55,754 bases of DNA from Nocardia arthritidis NBRC 100137 (GTDB taxonomy: Bacteria; Actinomycetota; Actinomycetes; Mycobacteriales; Mycobacteriaceae). Where the stretch lies: the NCBI RefSeq assembly GCF_001612765.1, contig NZ_BDBB01000050.1, forward strand, positions 1 through 55,754, written 5' to 3'. Position 1 is the stretch's first letter; each line of letters starts with the position of its first letter. The translations under genes were made by a program, and so were the position numbers. Of this stretch, positions 1 to 9,000 are shown piece by piece. The notes beneath the pieces were generated by a model. The model was not told the DNA's origin. It ran no database searches and saw only the letters and a program-made list of their open reading frames with translations.

Positions 1-1192
1 CCGAGGCCGCGAGCGGCTGTGCGACACCCGGCGCGGCCGACGACTGCGCCATTCCCGCCGACGAGGACTGCGTGACGCCGGAGGCCGCCGACGACTGCGT
101 CGCGGACGAGCTCGGTGACGTGAGCCCGCCGAGCAGACCGGGATGGCCGGGCGCATGCGGGTCGGTGACCGGGTGATCAATGCCGTCCGGCACGTGGATG
201 CCGTCGGCCAGCCAGTCGGTGTACTCGTCGAGCTGATCGCCGACGTGACCGACCGCCATATCGACCTTCATCTCGGAGGTGAAGTAGATCCCGTTCGGGC
301 CGAGCCCGAAGTCGACCTGCCACTGCGTGCCGACGAACGCCCCCAGATCGCTGCCCGCGCCGACGCCGTCGAACGGATCGTCCGCCGTCGGCGCCGCACC
401 CACGCCGCTTCCGGGTAGGCCGCTGTTTCCGGGCAGGTCGAAGACGGTGGAGCCGGGCGCGACGAAGCCGTTCGAGCCGGGCAGGCCGAACCCGTGCCCG
501 GCTTGGCCGAGTCCGTGGCCGGGCAGGCCGAAGCCGTGGCCGCCGGGTGCGTCGAGATCGTTCGCGGCCTCGGACCGGACGCCGGGCAACGAGAAGCCGT
601 GCGATGTATTGCCCTCGGTCCCCGGAATGGTCAATCCGGATCCGGAACCGCCGTCCGTGCCGGGGATGCCGCCCAGCCCGGGGACCCCGCCTCCGGAGTG
701 TCCGGGCAATTGCATCCCGTGTGTGCCCGACTCGCCGCCGGGCAGCGTCGGTAGTGGCATTCCGGCGTCGGTACCGCTGTATTCGCCGAGCGAGGGCAGC
801 GATCCCGCAGGGCTTGCGCCGGTGCCGGGCAACGTGAACCCGGGGGCCGGGTTGACCGGCCCGGGGGCCGGATTTCCATGGGCGACCGGGCTGTTCGGGC
901 CGTGCGAGGAGAACGGCGTGGGCTCGACGACCGGGTCCGGGAAGGTGATCACCGGGCTCGGCTGATCGGGATCGGGATCGGTGCTGTGCGCCCAGCCGGT
1001 GTGCCAGCTGTCGAGGCGGGATTCGCCCGGTTGCGCGGGGACGCCGCCGCCGTTGGCGGCGACCAGGGCGCCGCCGGTGACATAGGCGCCCGCTCGCGCC
1101 ACCCGCGCGACGCCGGTGGCCACCCGGTAGGCGGTGTCGCCTGCGCGGTCGGCGCCTTCGGTGTCGTCGTCGAAGGGCAGATCACGCGTCAT
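1..1192 (-). CDS. Gly/Pro-rich hypothetical protein, C-terminus off the left edge
   Basis: An open frame runs unbroken from an ATG at 1192 leftward off the window, giving 397 residues without a stop. A GGAG ribosome binding site lies six bases before the ATG. The N-terminus (about residues 1-60) starts MTRDLPFDDD and is followed by an alanine/valine-rich stretch. Residues about 75-270 are low-complexity Gly/Pro sequence rich in LPG, GFGLPG and VPG steps. A more ordered block follows around residues 285-345 (GTQWQVDFGLGPNGIYFTSEMKVD), then a Ser/Ala/Gln-rich tail. No signal peptide or membrane helix is evident and the family is not recognised. The composition suggests a disordered, possibly cell-envelope or ESX-related actinobacterial protein, but that is inference. 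The coding frame shows the strong GC third-position bias of its neighbours, while the overlapping plus-strand frames are Pro/Arg-rich shadows. Confidence 0.75.
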   Translation of the reverse strand, partial: MTRDLPFDDDTEGADRAGDTAYRVATGVARVARAGAYVTGGALVAANGGGVPAQPGESRLDSWHTGWAHSTDPDPDQPSPVITFPDPVVEPTPFSSHGPNSPVAHGNPAPGPVNPAPGFTLPGTGASPAGSLPSLGEYSGTDAGMPLPTLPGGESGTHGMQLPGHSGGGVPGLGGIPGTDGGSGSGLTIPGTEGNTSHGFSLPGVRSEAANDLDAPGGHGFGLPGHGLGQAGHGFGLPGSNGFVAPGSTVFDLPGNSGLPGSGVGAAPTADDPFDGVGAGSDLGAFVGTQWQVDFGLGPNGIYFTSEMKVDMAVGHVGDQLDEYTDWLADGIHVPDGIDHPVTDPHAPGHPGLLGGLTSPSSSATQSSAASGVTQSSSAGMAQSSAAPGVAQPLAAS

Positions 1193-1260
1193 AGAAGCTC
1201 CACTCTCGATTGTCCAGCATCCTCACCGCGCCGGTCCGACCGAGTGAAGATCACCCCAAC

Positions 1261-1277
1261 AGTATTTCGGGAATACT
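1261..1277. promoter_or_regulatory. Inverted repeat AGTATT-N5-AATACT
   Basis: A perfect 6-base inverted repeat with a five-base spacer, AT-rich against a GC-rich background. It lies 70 bases upstream of the truncated left gene and 348 bases upstream of prrA, so it could be an operator for the left gene. The binding protein is unknown. Confidence 0.4.
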
Positions 1278-1285
1278 CGCCTGTC

Positions 1286-1311
1286 ACATTCTCCAGGACT
1301 GGAGAGAATGT
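1286..1311. promoter_or_regulatory. Nested palindrome around CTCCAG-GA-CTGGAG
   Basis: The core CTCCAG/CTGGAG is a perfect inverted repeat with a two-base centre (1291-1304). Outer arms ACATT and AATGT extend it with a two-base asymmetry. Its centre lies about 29 bases from the preceding palindrome, which suggests a two-site operator. Regulator and target are unknown. Confidence 0.4.
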
Positions 1312-1612
1312 CACTGTGGTGAGCAACACAACCTTGCCATCCAAATTACGGGATCGGAAGCCCCATTTCCGATGGCCTTCCGGACCGCGCGCAGTCTCCG
1401 GTACGCACCTCTACCAGGCCCGATCGCCTCGTCGTCGGCGCACCGGCGGACGCGCCGGGAAAAACTAATGAAACTCTGAGAGTTGCCGAAAGAGTGCTGA
1501 AGATCCGCTCCGTACCGTCGAATTCGATGAAACAGCCGTTCGGCAGCATGGACGCACGGGAGACCGAACCGTGGACGCGTCAACCCCAACCCGCCATCTC
1601 AAACTGCGGGAT

Positions 1613-1618
1613 TAGATT
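1613..1618 (+). promoter_or_regulatory. Candidate -10 box (TAGATT) of a leaderless prrA transcript
   Basis: TAGATT fits the actinobacterial TANNNT -10 pattern and ends six bases before the prrA ATG, so transcription would begin at or next to the start codon. No Shine-Dalgarno sequence is visible and no convincing -35 box was found. Confidence 0.45.
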
Positions 1619-1624
1619 GGCACC

Positions 1625-2317
1625 ATGGCCGGACAACGAATCTTGGTCGTGGACGACGAGGTTCGCGTCCTCGCGTCGCTGCGGCGGGGACTGGAGCTCT
1701 CCGATTTCGAGGTCGTCACCGCGGCCGACGGCGCCGAGGCGTTGAGTATGGTCCGCGCCACCACGCCCGACGCGATGGTCCTCGACGTCAACATGCCCGA
1801 ACTCGACGGCGTCGGCGTGGTCACCGCGCTGCGGGCGATGGGCAACGACATCCCGATCTGCGTGCTCAGCGCGCGCACGGCGGTCAGCGACCGGATCGCC
1901 TGCCTGGAGCGCGGCGCCGACGACTACCTCACCAAGCCATTCGATCTGGGTGAACTCGTCGCCCGGTTGAACGCGCTGCTGCGGCGCAGGCAGAAACCGG
2001 CTCCGCGGCCGGAGGAGGTGCGCACGGTCGGGCGGGTACGGATCGACCCCGCCGGGCACCGGGTGCTGGCCGGGGGCAAGCCGGTGGAACTGACGAAGCG
2101 GGAATTCGAGGTGCTCGCCCTGCTCGCCGGGCACATCGGCGTCGTGCTCGGCCGCGAGCAGATCCTGTCCGCCGTGTGGGGCTACGACTTCCCCACCGAC
2201 ACCAACGTCGTCGACGTGTTCGTCTCCTATCTGCGGCGCAAGCTGGAGGCGGACGGCGTGCCCCGGGTGCTGCACACCGTGCGCGGCGTCGGCTTCGTCC
2301 TCCGGGAGGAACCATGA
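1625..2317 (+). CDS. prrA: OmpR-family response regulator, PrrA-like
   Basis: A DNA-binding response regulator of 230 residues. The receiver domain (about 4-118) has the acidic pair D10/D11, phospho-acceptor D54 in VLDVNMP, a Ser in VLSAR and K104 in YLTKPF. The C-terminal winged helix (about 130-228) has the family signature ELTKREFEVLALL and a recognition segment ending RRKLEADGVPRVLHTVRGVGF. The receiver closely resembles mycobacterial PrrA as remembered, for example VVTALRAMxNDxPxCVLSAR. The stop codon overlaps the prrB start in ATGA, so the pair is translationally coupled. PrrA in mycobacteria controls respiration and adaptation genes; the same role here is inferred. Confidence 0.9.
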   Translation: MAGQRILVVDDEVRVLASLRRGLELSDFEVVTAADGAEALSMVRATTPDAMVLDVNMPELDGVGVVTALRAMGNDIPICVLSARTAVSDRIACLERGADDYLTKPFDLGELVARLNALLRRRQKPAPRPEEVRTVGRVRIDPAGHRVLAGGKPVELTKREFEVLALLAGHIGVVLGREQILSAVWGYDFPTDTNVVDVFVSYLRRKLEADGVPRVLHTVRGVGFVLREEP

Positions 2318-3564
2318 GCAGGTCACCGTCGCTGCGCACCCGCGTAGCGGTCGTATCGGGAGTTGTCGCGGCGCTGGTCACGCTCACCTTGACGGTCACC
2401 TTCGCCGGGCTGCTCGGCGCCACCGGCGAACGTCAGCTGGACGAGACCGTCTCCTCGATGGCGGTGCGGATCGCCGCGCCCCTCGAAGCGGCTCCCGCAC
2501 CGCCGTCCGCGGCCACGCTGTCTCCCGAGCAGACGCCCGCGGACGCGCGGCGGCCGGGCGTGCCCGCCGACGCCGCGATCGCCCGGGTCGACGGGTTGCC
2601 CGGCGTGCTGGTCGCGCTCGATCCCGATCGCGATGTCGTGGAGGCGGCGATTCATCGCAGTCAGCGCATCGGGCTCGGCATCGGAGTGGCGGGCGCGTTG
2701 CTGGCCGCTCTGCTCGGCTGGTTCCTGGCCGGATTCGCCGCACGCCCACTGCGCCGCCTGGCCGATGCCACCCACCGCATCGAGACCTTGGAGGAACTGC
2801 CGCCGCTGTCCGGCCGCGGCGCACGCGAAGCCGAGGAACTCTCCGACGCGATCACCCGCATGCTCACCCGGCTGGAAGCCGCCCACCGCGCCACCCAACG
2901 CGCGCTGACCGGCGCACGCGACTTCGCCGCGGTCTGCGCGCACGAATTGCGTACGCCGCTCACGGCTCTGCGCACCGACCTGCAGGTCCTGGCCACCAAG
3001 GAGATTCCGGACCAGCAGCGCCGTGCGATTCTGTCCGAGGTGCTCCTCGCCGAACGGCAGATCGAGAACACGCTGACCGACCTGGAACGCCTCGCGGTCG
3101 GCGAACTCACCGGACCGGACGTCTTCGAGCCGTTCGACCTCTGCGACGTGCTGGACCGGGCGGTGCACGACGCGCGGCGCAGGCACCCGGGGGTGCGGGT
3201 GGAGCTCGGCGAATGCGCTCCGGTCACCGTGACCGGTTCGCCCGGCGGCGTCGGGCTCATCGTCACGAATGCCGTCGCCAACGCCGTGCAACACGGCCGG
3301 GCCGAAACCGTCACCGTCAGCGCCCGATCCGGCCCGGAGGACATCGTGGAGATCCACGTCGACGACGACGGCCGCGGCATCCCCGAGGCGCTGCGCGCCG
3401 ACGCCTTCGACCGCTTCGTCAAAGGCCCCGGCTCCCCCGGCTCCGGACTCGGCCTTGCCCTGGTCCGCCAGCAAGCCGAATTGCATTCCGGCGCCGCCGA
3501 ACTCGAGGCAAGCCCGCTGGGCGGAGCGCGCCTACGCGTCCGGCTGCGCGCGGCGACGGGTTAG
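2314..3564 (+). CDS. prrB: Sensor histidine kinase, PrrB-like
   Basis: A membrane sensor kinase of 416 residues, started at the ATG overlapping the prrA stop. The frame is open further upstream, but that part lies over prrA. Segments in order: helix 1 (about 11-34), an extracytoplasmic Ala/Pro-rich loop, helix 2 (about 117-142), a HAMP linker, a dimerisation domain with phospho-acceptor H210 in CAHELRTPL, and an HATPase domain with N-box NAVANAVQHG, G1 motif DDDGRGIP and G2 motif GSGLGLALV. The C-terminus (QAELHSGAAELEASPLGGAR) matches the remembered end of M. tuberculosis PrrB. The loop appears shorter than in the mycobacterial protein, which has about 446 residues. It should phosphorylate the PrrA-like regulator; the signal is unknown. 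It converges on lepA with four bases between the stops. Confidence 0.9.
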   Translation: MSRSPSLRTRVAVVSGVVAALVTLTLTVTFAGLLGATGERQLDETVSSMAVRIAAPLEAAPAPPSAATLSPEQTPADARRPGVPADAAIARVDGLPGVLVALDPDRDVVEAAIHRSQRIGLGIGVAGALLAALLGWFLAGFAARPLRRLADATHRIETLEELPPLSGRGAREAEELSDAITRMLTRLEAAHRATQRALTGARDFAAVCAHELRTPLTALRTDLQVLATKEIPDQQRRAILSEVLLAERQIENTLTDLERLAVGELTGPDVFEPFDLCDVLDRAVHDARRRHPGVRVELGECAPVTVTGSPGGVGLIVTNAVANAVQHGRAETVTVSARSGPEDIVEIHVDDDGRGIPEALRADAFDRFVKGPGSPGSGLGLALVRQQAELHSGAAELEASPLGGARLRVRLRAATG

Positions 3565-3568
3565 CCGC

Positions 3569-5470
<1,902 letters not shown>

Positions 5471-5496
5471 CGTCCCATGATGCTGTGTTGGTTTTT

Positions 5497-5612
5497 GCAG
5501 CGCCTGCGGCGCTGCGTGTTCGCGGCCCCGGGAAGTCTCGGGTTCGAGCGACCGAGACTCGCGACTACGTCGCCTGCGCTTCGGTCACACGAACCCGAGA
5601 CCGGCCGCGAAC
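5497..5612. repeat. Nested inverted-repeat element upstream of lepA
   Basis: Two adjoining foldable units are visible. The first (5497-5515) is GCAGCGCC-TGC-GGCGCTGC, with perfect 8-base arms. The second pairs GTTCGCGGCC and TCTCGGGTTCG (5518-5527 and 5536-5546) with CGAACCCGAGA and GGCCGCGAAC (5590-5600 and 5603-5612), interrupted by an eight-base versus two-base bulge. The enclosed loop has its own GACCGA/TCGGTC pairing. The T run lies 5' of the first hairpin on the plus strand, so it does not read as an intrinsic terminator in either direction. It resembles a dispersed palindromic element; copies elsewhere cannot be checked here. Confidence 0.6.
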
Positions 5613-5886
5613 GGTGCTCGTAAGACTCGCACTCGACGGGGCTGGGAGTGTGGTCGAGCGGAGGGCTCGCAACGTCGCCGCCGCCGGGCGCACCATGCCG
5701 CTCTCGGCGGTGATCATCGCCATCAGCCTCGGCGCACTGGTCGTCTTCCGCGACGGGCAGCGGAGCCGGACTTTCGTCCGCTCGGTCCCGGATGGGCCGC
5801 ATGTCCGACTCCATGGCGGCTCGGGTCGTCGACGACGCTGACGACACAACGGATCCCACGCGGGTGAGAAGCGGCGGGCGCGCCGT

Positions 5887-5892
5887 TATCCT
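5887..5892 (+). promoter_or_regulatory. Candidate -10 box (TATCCT), leaderless arrangement
   Basis: TATCCT ends six bases before the ATG of the PemK-like gene, the same geometry seen at prrA. No ribosome binding site is present between the box and the start. Confidence 0.45.
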
Positions 5893-5898
5893 CCAGAG

Positions 5899-6450
5899 AT
5901 GGCCCGAAGTTGGAACACCCTCGGCAAGCAGATCGGTCTGATCGCCAAACAACAGGGTCCCAAGATCGTCAAGCAGCAGGGGCCCGGGCTGGTCGACCGG
6001 CTGGTGGGGTCGCTGGCCCAGCGGCGCGCGACCGGTGTCGCGGTGCGGCCCGCCGCGTCCAGGCCGGTTCCGACCGCGGAGCGGGCCCGGCAGATCGTCT
6101 ACTCGCCGCAATTGGACGGCCGTGCCGATCCCGGGGAGATCGTCTGGACCTGGGTGCCGTTCGAAGAGGATCCGAGCAACGGCAAGGACCGGCCGGTACT
6201 GGTGGTCGGCCGCGACCGTCGCACGCTGCTGGGCCTGATGCTGTCGTCGAATCCGGAACGCGCCTACGACCGCGACTGGATCGGCATCGGCAGCGGGGCA
6301 TGGGACCACGACGGCCGCCCCAGTTGGGTGCGGCTCGATCGGGTGCTCGACGTGCCGGAGGCGGGCATCCGCCGGGAGGGCGCGATCCTGCCACGCAAGA
6401 CCTTCGATCTGGTCGCCCACCGGCTCTGCGCCGAATACGCCTGGCACTGA
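5899..6450 (+). CDS. PemK/MazF-fold protein, Rv2405-like, without antitoxin
   Basis: A protein of 183 residues. Residues about 1-70 are a basic, Gln/Lys-rich leader (KQIGLIAKQQGPKIVKQQGP). The rest carries the PemK/MazF-type start GEIVWTWVPFEEDPSNGKDRPVLVVGR and later DWIGIGSGAWDHDGRPSWVRLDRV. The family includes mRNA-cleaving toxins, but this lepA-linked branch is a conserved single gene in actinobacteria. There is no small antitoxin gene beside it: upstream is an intergenic repeat and downstream, eight bases on, a membrane protein. A housekeeping nucleic-acid-binding role is therefore as likely as toxicity. The family call is moderately firm, the function unknown. Confidence 0.75.
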   Translation: MARSWNTLGKQIGLIAKQQGPKIVKQQGPGLVDRLVGSLAQRRATGVAVRPAASRPVPTAERARQIVYSPQLDGRADPGEIVWTWVPFEEDPSNGKDRPVLVVGRDRRTLLGLMLSSNPERAYDRDWIGIGSGAWDHDGRPSWVRLDRVLDVPEAGIRREGAILPRKTFDLVAHRLCAEYAWH

Positions 6451-6458
6451 GTCCGATC

Positions 6459-6863
6459 GTGTTTCGCGTGCTCGGGCCGACCAAGATCGCCATGGTTGTC
6501 ACCGACATCGGTTTCCTGCTCTACTGGGCGATCGCGTTCGCCCAGGTGATCCCCCCCGAATGGGCCTACAAGGATTACACCGACCCGATCCTCAGCGACT
6601 GGAACTACTCGTTCGTCGTCGTGGACCTGGCCGCGAGCGCCACGGGTCTGGCGAGCCTGGCCCGTACGCCGGGCCGGCACACCCTGATGACCGTTTCGCT
6701 GACCCTGACCAGCGTGGCCGGGCTGCAAGCCCTCGCCTTCTGGACGCTGCGCGGCGATTTCAGCCCACTGTGGTGGACGCCCAACCTCTTCCTGCTGCTG
6801 TTCCCCCTCCCGGCCTTGGTCACCTCGGTATGCGACGGGCCGCGGGAGCGCACGGCCGGCTGA
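6459..6863 (+). CDS. DUF5360-like integral membrane protein
   Basis: A protein of 134 residues starting at GTG 6459, eight bases after the PemK-like stop and probably cotranscribed with it. Hydrophobic segments occur at about 8-28 (AMVVTDIGFLLYWAIAFAQV), 48-65, 74-92 and 103-124 (TPNLFLLLFPLPALVTSV). The ending TLTSVAGLQALAFWTLRGDF followed by WWTPNLFLLLFPL matches the remembered pattern of the DUF5360/YvaD family. No catalytic motif is visible and no function is assigned. The frame extends upstream over the preceding gene, but that portion is Arg-rich shadow, so the GTG was chosen. It converges on aqpZ. Confidence 0.65.
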   Translation: MFRVLGPTKIAMVVTDIGFLLYWAIAFAQVIPPEWAYKDYTDPILSDWNYSFVVVDLAASATGLASLARTPGRHTLMTVSLTLTSVAGLQALAFWTLRGDFSPLWWTPNLFLLLFPLPALVTSVCDGPRERTAG

Positions 6864-6905
6864 CCGTCGCGGCCGCGTCTTCGGGCCGGGCGACCGCCGA
6901 CCGGG

Positions 6906-7694
6906 TCAGGAGATCATCTCGCGGGAACGGCCGTACAGCAGGCCGTACAGCAGCGCACCGAGGGCGCCGCCGATCAGCGGGAAGACGATGAACGCCCAGA
7001 CCTGCCCCATCGCACCGTCCTGGTAGGGCGCCACGGCGAGACTGCGGGCCGGATTGACCGAGGTGTTGTCCACCGGGATCGACACCAGGTGGATCACCGC
7101 CAGCGTGACGCCGATGGACAGCCCGGCCAGCGGCACGTCGGAGATCTGGTCGGTGGAGGACAGCACCACGAAGACCAGCAGCGCCGTCAGCATCACCTCG
7201 ATGATGATCATGGCGGCCACCCCGTACCCGTTCTGCACCACCACCTCGCCGAGCGGTCCCCGGATCGCCGACGGGCTGTGCTTGCCCCACCCGTTCGCGC
7301 CGAGCCCGTCGACCGGCCGATCGTAGGACGGCAGGTTCTTGGCCAGCGCGAACAGCACGAGTCCGGCGAGGAGTCCGCCGATCAGTTGCGAGATCACATA
7401 TCCCGCCGCCGACACGCCGCTGAGCCGACCGAGCAGCAGATGCCCCACGGTCACCGCCGGGTTGACGTGGCAGCCCGAGATGGGCCCGATCGAGTAGACC
7501 AGGAACATCAGCGACAGGCCGAAGCCGAGCGCGACGCCCAGCGGACCGACCTTCTCCCCCGCCAGCACCGCGGTGCCGACGCCACCGATCACCAAGACAA
7601 AGGTGCCGAGCGCCTCGGCGCCCCATTTCTTGCTCTCGGGAATCGGTTTGTTCTCGACAGCCTCTTCGACTACTTCCTGGGCCGTTGGAGACAT
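6906..7694 (-). CDS. aqpZ: Aquaporin, AqpZ-type water channel
   Basis: A major intrinsic protein of 262 residues with six membrane helices and two half-helices bearing NPA motifs (HVNPAVT near residue 77 and SVNPARS near residue 216). The selectivity-filter positions fit a water-specific channel: His in VIHLVSIP, Thr in DNTSV and Arg in NPARS. The N-terminus has a short soluble acidic extension (MSPTAQEVVEEAVENK). It stands alone on the minus strand, converging with the DUF5360-like gene. A short perfect palindrome (7768-7782) lies about 75 bases upstream and may be an operator. Water flux in osmotic adjustment is the expected role. Confidence 0.93.
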   Translation of the reverse strand: MSPTAQEVVEEAVENKPIPESKKWGAEALGTFVLVIGGVGTAVLAGEKVGPLGVALGFGLSLMFLVYSIGPISGCHVNPAVTVGHLLLGRLSGVSAAGYVISQLIGGLLAGLVLFALAKNLPSYDRPVDGLGANGWGKHSPSAIRGPLGEVVVQNGYGVAAMIIIEVMLTALLVFVVLSSTDQISDVPLAGLSIGVTLAVIHLVSIPVDNTSVNPARSLAVAPYQDGAMGQVWAFIVFPLIGGALGALLYGLLYGRSREMIS

Positions 7695-7767
7695 CTGTCC
7701 ACCTTCCGCGTTCCAGACCTGCGCTCGGACTAGTCGTGGTACCGCTTCGACAACAGAGCCGCTCGAT

Positions 7768-7782
7768 GAGCAACGGTTGCTC
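7768..7782. promoter_or_regulatory. Palindrome GAGCAAC-G-GTTGCTC upstream of aqpZ
   Basis: A perfect inverted repeat with 7-base arms around one base, lying 74 bases upstream of the aquaporin ATG. Position and symmetry suit a repressor or activator site; the protein is unknown. Confidence 0.4.
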
Positions 7783-8312
7783 TGAGGACGCTACGCGAGT
7801 CGAGTGATCTCTACAACGACTTCGGGGTCCGCCGAGCCGCGGCTGGAAAGGGAGCCGTCAACAGCGGAACATCGGCGTTGCCCGAGGCCCGTCTCGTCTC
7901 GAGTGAAAATACTGTTCTCCAGGGGAGATGCTGCCGGTCCCGCCGGGCCGACACCGAACGCCGCTCTGGTCTCGGTATCGGTGTGAGCGTGCCCGGCAGC
8001 CGGGCGGCATGGAGGTAGCCAGAGATACACCGCGTCAGGTGCCATCTGCACGGCGGGCGCGTGGCTGCGATGCCCTCCGGAACGCAGGTGGAGGCCGGCA
8101 GCACGAACGTGTGCCGGACCGAAGCCCGATTGCCCGATTACCCGATTACCCGAGCAGCGGCCGTCCGACCGGTCGGGTGTCGATTTCGTGCGCAGGACGG
8201 CGACTGGTAACCTCGATCTTCGGCGCTGCGTTACCCGTCCACCTCGGGTATGTCGCGCGCTCGACGAACTTTCCCAGGACATACCAACCAGACAGGAACA
8301 CGAGGAACCGGC
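7783..8312. other. Intergenic region before rpsT; no gene called
   Basis: This stretch contains an 8-base tandem repeat, CCCGATTA in about 3.6 copies (8125-8153), and a promoter-like TAACCT box (8208-8213) about 100 bases ahead of rpsT. The long minus-strand frame crossing it also overlaps rpsT and is rejected. Confidence 0.5.
8208..8213 (+). promoter_or_regulatory. Candidate rpsT -10 box (TAACCT)
   Basis: TAACCT is preceded by a weak TTCGTG element about 17 bases upstream. It would give rpsT an untranslated leader of about 95 bases. Confidence 0.3.
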
Positions 8313-8573
8313 GTGGCCAACATCAAGTCCCAGCTGAAGCGGATCCGCACCAACGAGGCGGCGCGCAAGCGCAACCAGTCGGTCAAGTCCGCGTTGCGCA
8401 CCGCCATCCGCAGCTTCCGCGAGGCCGCGGCCGCCGGCGACAAGGACGCAGCCGCCGAGCGCCTGCAATTCGCCAGCCGGAAGCTGGATAAGGCTGCCTC
8501 GAAGGGCGTCATCCACGCCAATCAGGCCGCCAACAAGAAGTCGGCCCTGTCGCTGGCTTTCAACAAGCTCTGA
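8313..8573 (+). CDS. rpsT: 30S ribosomal protein S20
   Basis: A small basic ribosomal protein of 86 residues that binds 16S rRNA. It starts at GTG 8313, giving the family N-terminus VANIKSQLKRIRTNEAARKRNQSVKSALRT, with a GAGGAA ribosome binding site five bases upstream. The frame is open further 5', but no S20 begins there. The C-terminus (GVIHANQAANKKSALSLAFNKL) is typical. It is a single-gene unit closed by a strong intrinsic terminator. The nearby holA reproduces the Rv2412/Rv2413c neighbourhood. Confidence 0.97.
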   Translation: MANIKSQLKRIRTNEAARKRNQSVKSALRTAIRSFREAAAAGDKDAAAERLQFASRKLDKAASKGVIHANQAANKKSALSLAFNKL

Positions 8574-8580
8574 TCCATCC

Positions 8581-8651
8581 GGTACCGCATGCCGGTACCG
8601 CGCTCGTGCTGTGACGCAGCCGCCGTGGCCTCGACGACCACGGCGGCTTTT
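8581..8651 (+). terminator. rpsT terminator, two tandem hairpins
   Basis: The first hairpin (8581-8599) is GGTACCG-CATGC-CGGTACC. The second (8619-8651) pairs GCCGCCGTGG with CCACGGCGGC around a nine-base loop, followed directly by TTTT. The second is a textbook rho-independent terminator starting 46 bases after the rpsT stop. Confidence 0.9.
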
Positions 8652-8734
8652 GTCGTGTCCCGGCGGCAACATCTCTCTCGCGCTTTCTACCTGGGGTTTC
8701 AGGATTCGACCCGCGCCGTGTCAGAGGTTCCAGC

Positions 8735-8740
8735 TACCAT
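8735..8740 (+). promoter_or_regulatory. Candidate -10 box (TACCAT), leaderless arrangement
   Basis: TACCAT ends seven bases before the ATG of the next small gene, with no ribosome binding site between. Confidence 0.4.
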
Positions 8741-8747
8741 TCCGCGC

Positions 8748-8993
8748 ATGGTAACCGTGTATGCCAATCAGACGGTCGTTCGCGCCGAGGATCTGCCGGA
8801 TGTGATCCGCGCCGCCGAGGTGCTCGGCTTCGGACTGAAGATCGAGAATGTGCTCGTTCCCGACGACGACGGCGGTTACTCGTTGGAGTGGATCGTCACG
8901 CGCGACGAGGACGTGCCCGCCTACGAGGAGTGGGACGGCCGCTACGAGGACGCGGACGACGACGGTGAGCTGGTCCTGAGTTCCGCGGAATAG
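8748..8993 (+). CDS. Small acidic hypothetical protein
   Basis: An 81-residue protein, MVTVYANQTVVRAEDLPDVI onward, ending in a strongly acidic tail (RYEDADDDGELVLSSAE). It has no membrane segment, Cys pair or recognisable motif. The ATG at 8748 was chosen over the longer upstream frame because that extension crosses the rpsT terminator and its codons lose GC third-position bias. It converges on the XRE regulator gene with seven bases between the stops. Predicted cytoplasmic; function unknown. Confidence 0.65.
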   Translation: MVTVYANQTVVRAEDLPDVIRAAEVLGFGLKIENVLVPDDDGGYSLEWIVTRDEDVPAYEEWDGRYEDADDDGELVLSSAE

Positions 8994-9000
8994 CCCCTGA

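Larger units (their letters stand above)
1193..1624. other. Divergent intergenic region with two palindromes
   Basis: This 432-base region separates the truncated gene on the left from prrA on the right. It holds two consecutive inverted repeats (1261-1277 and 1286-1311, listed separately) and a promoter-like element next to the prrA start. A short plus-strand frame at 1210-1479 lacks a ribosome binding site and GC third-position bias, so no gene is called. Confidence 0.6.
5471..5898. other. Intergenic region carrying a structured repeat; no gene called
   Basis: This 428-base divergent region holds the nested hairpins at 5497-5612 and a -10-like box just before the next gene. A plus-strand stretch around 5695-5760 would encode a hydrophobic peptide (MPLSAVIIAISLGALVVF), but it lacks a ribosome binding site and family resemblance. 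Confidence 0.6.

Noticed and set aside
327..965. Plus-strand Pro-rich frame at the left edge
   Set aside because: It is the complement of the Gly/Pro-rich minus-strand gene, which has the ribosome binding site, the open frame to the edge and ordered sections.
1210..1479. Short plus-strand frame between the left gene and prrA
   Set aside because: No ribosome binding site, no coding bias, and it spans the palindromes.
5695..5841. Possible small membrane peptide MPLSAVIIAISLGALVVF
   Set aside because: Hydrophobic, but no ribosome binding site, an Arg-rich end and no conservation evidence.
7791..8672. 293-codon minus-strand frame across the rpsT region
   Set aside because: It covers rpsT and its terminator on the wrong strand and has shadow composition.
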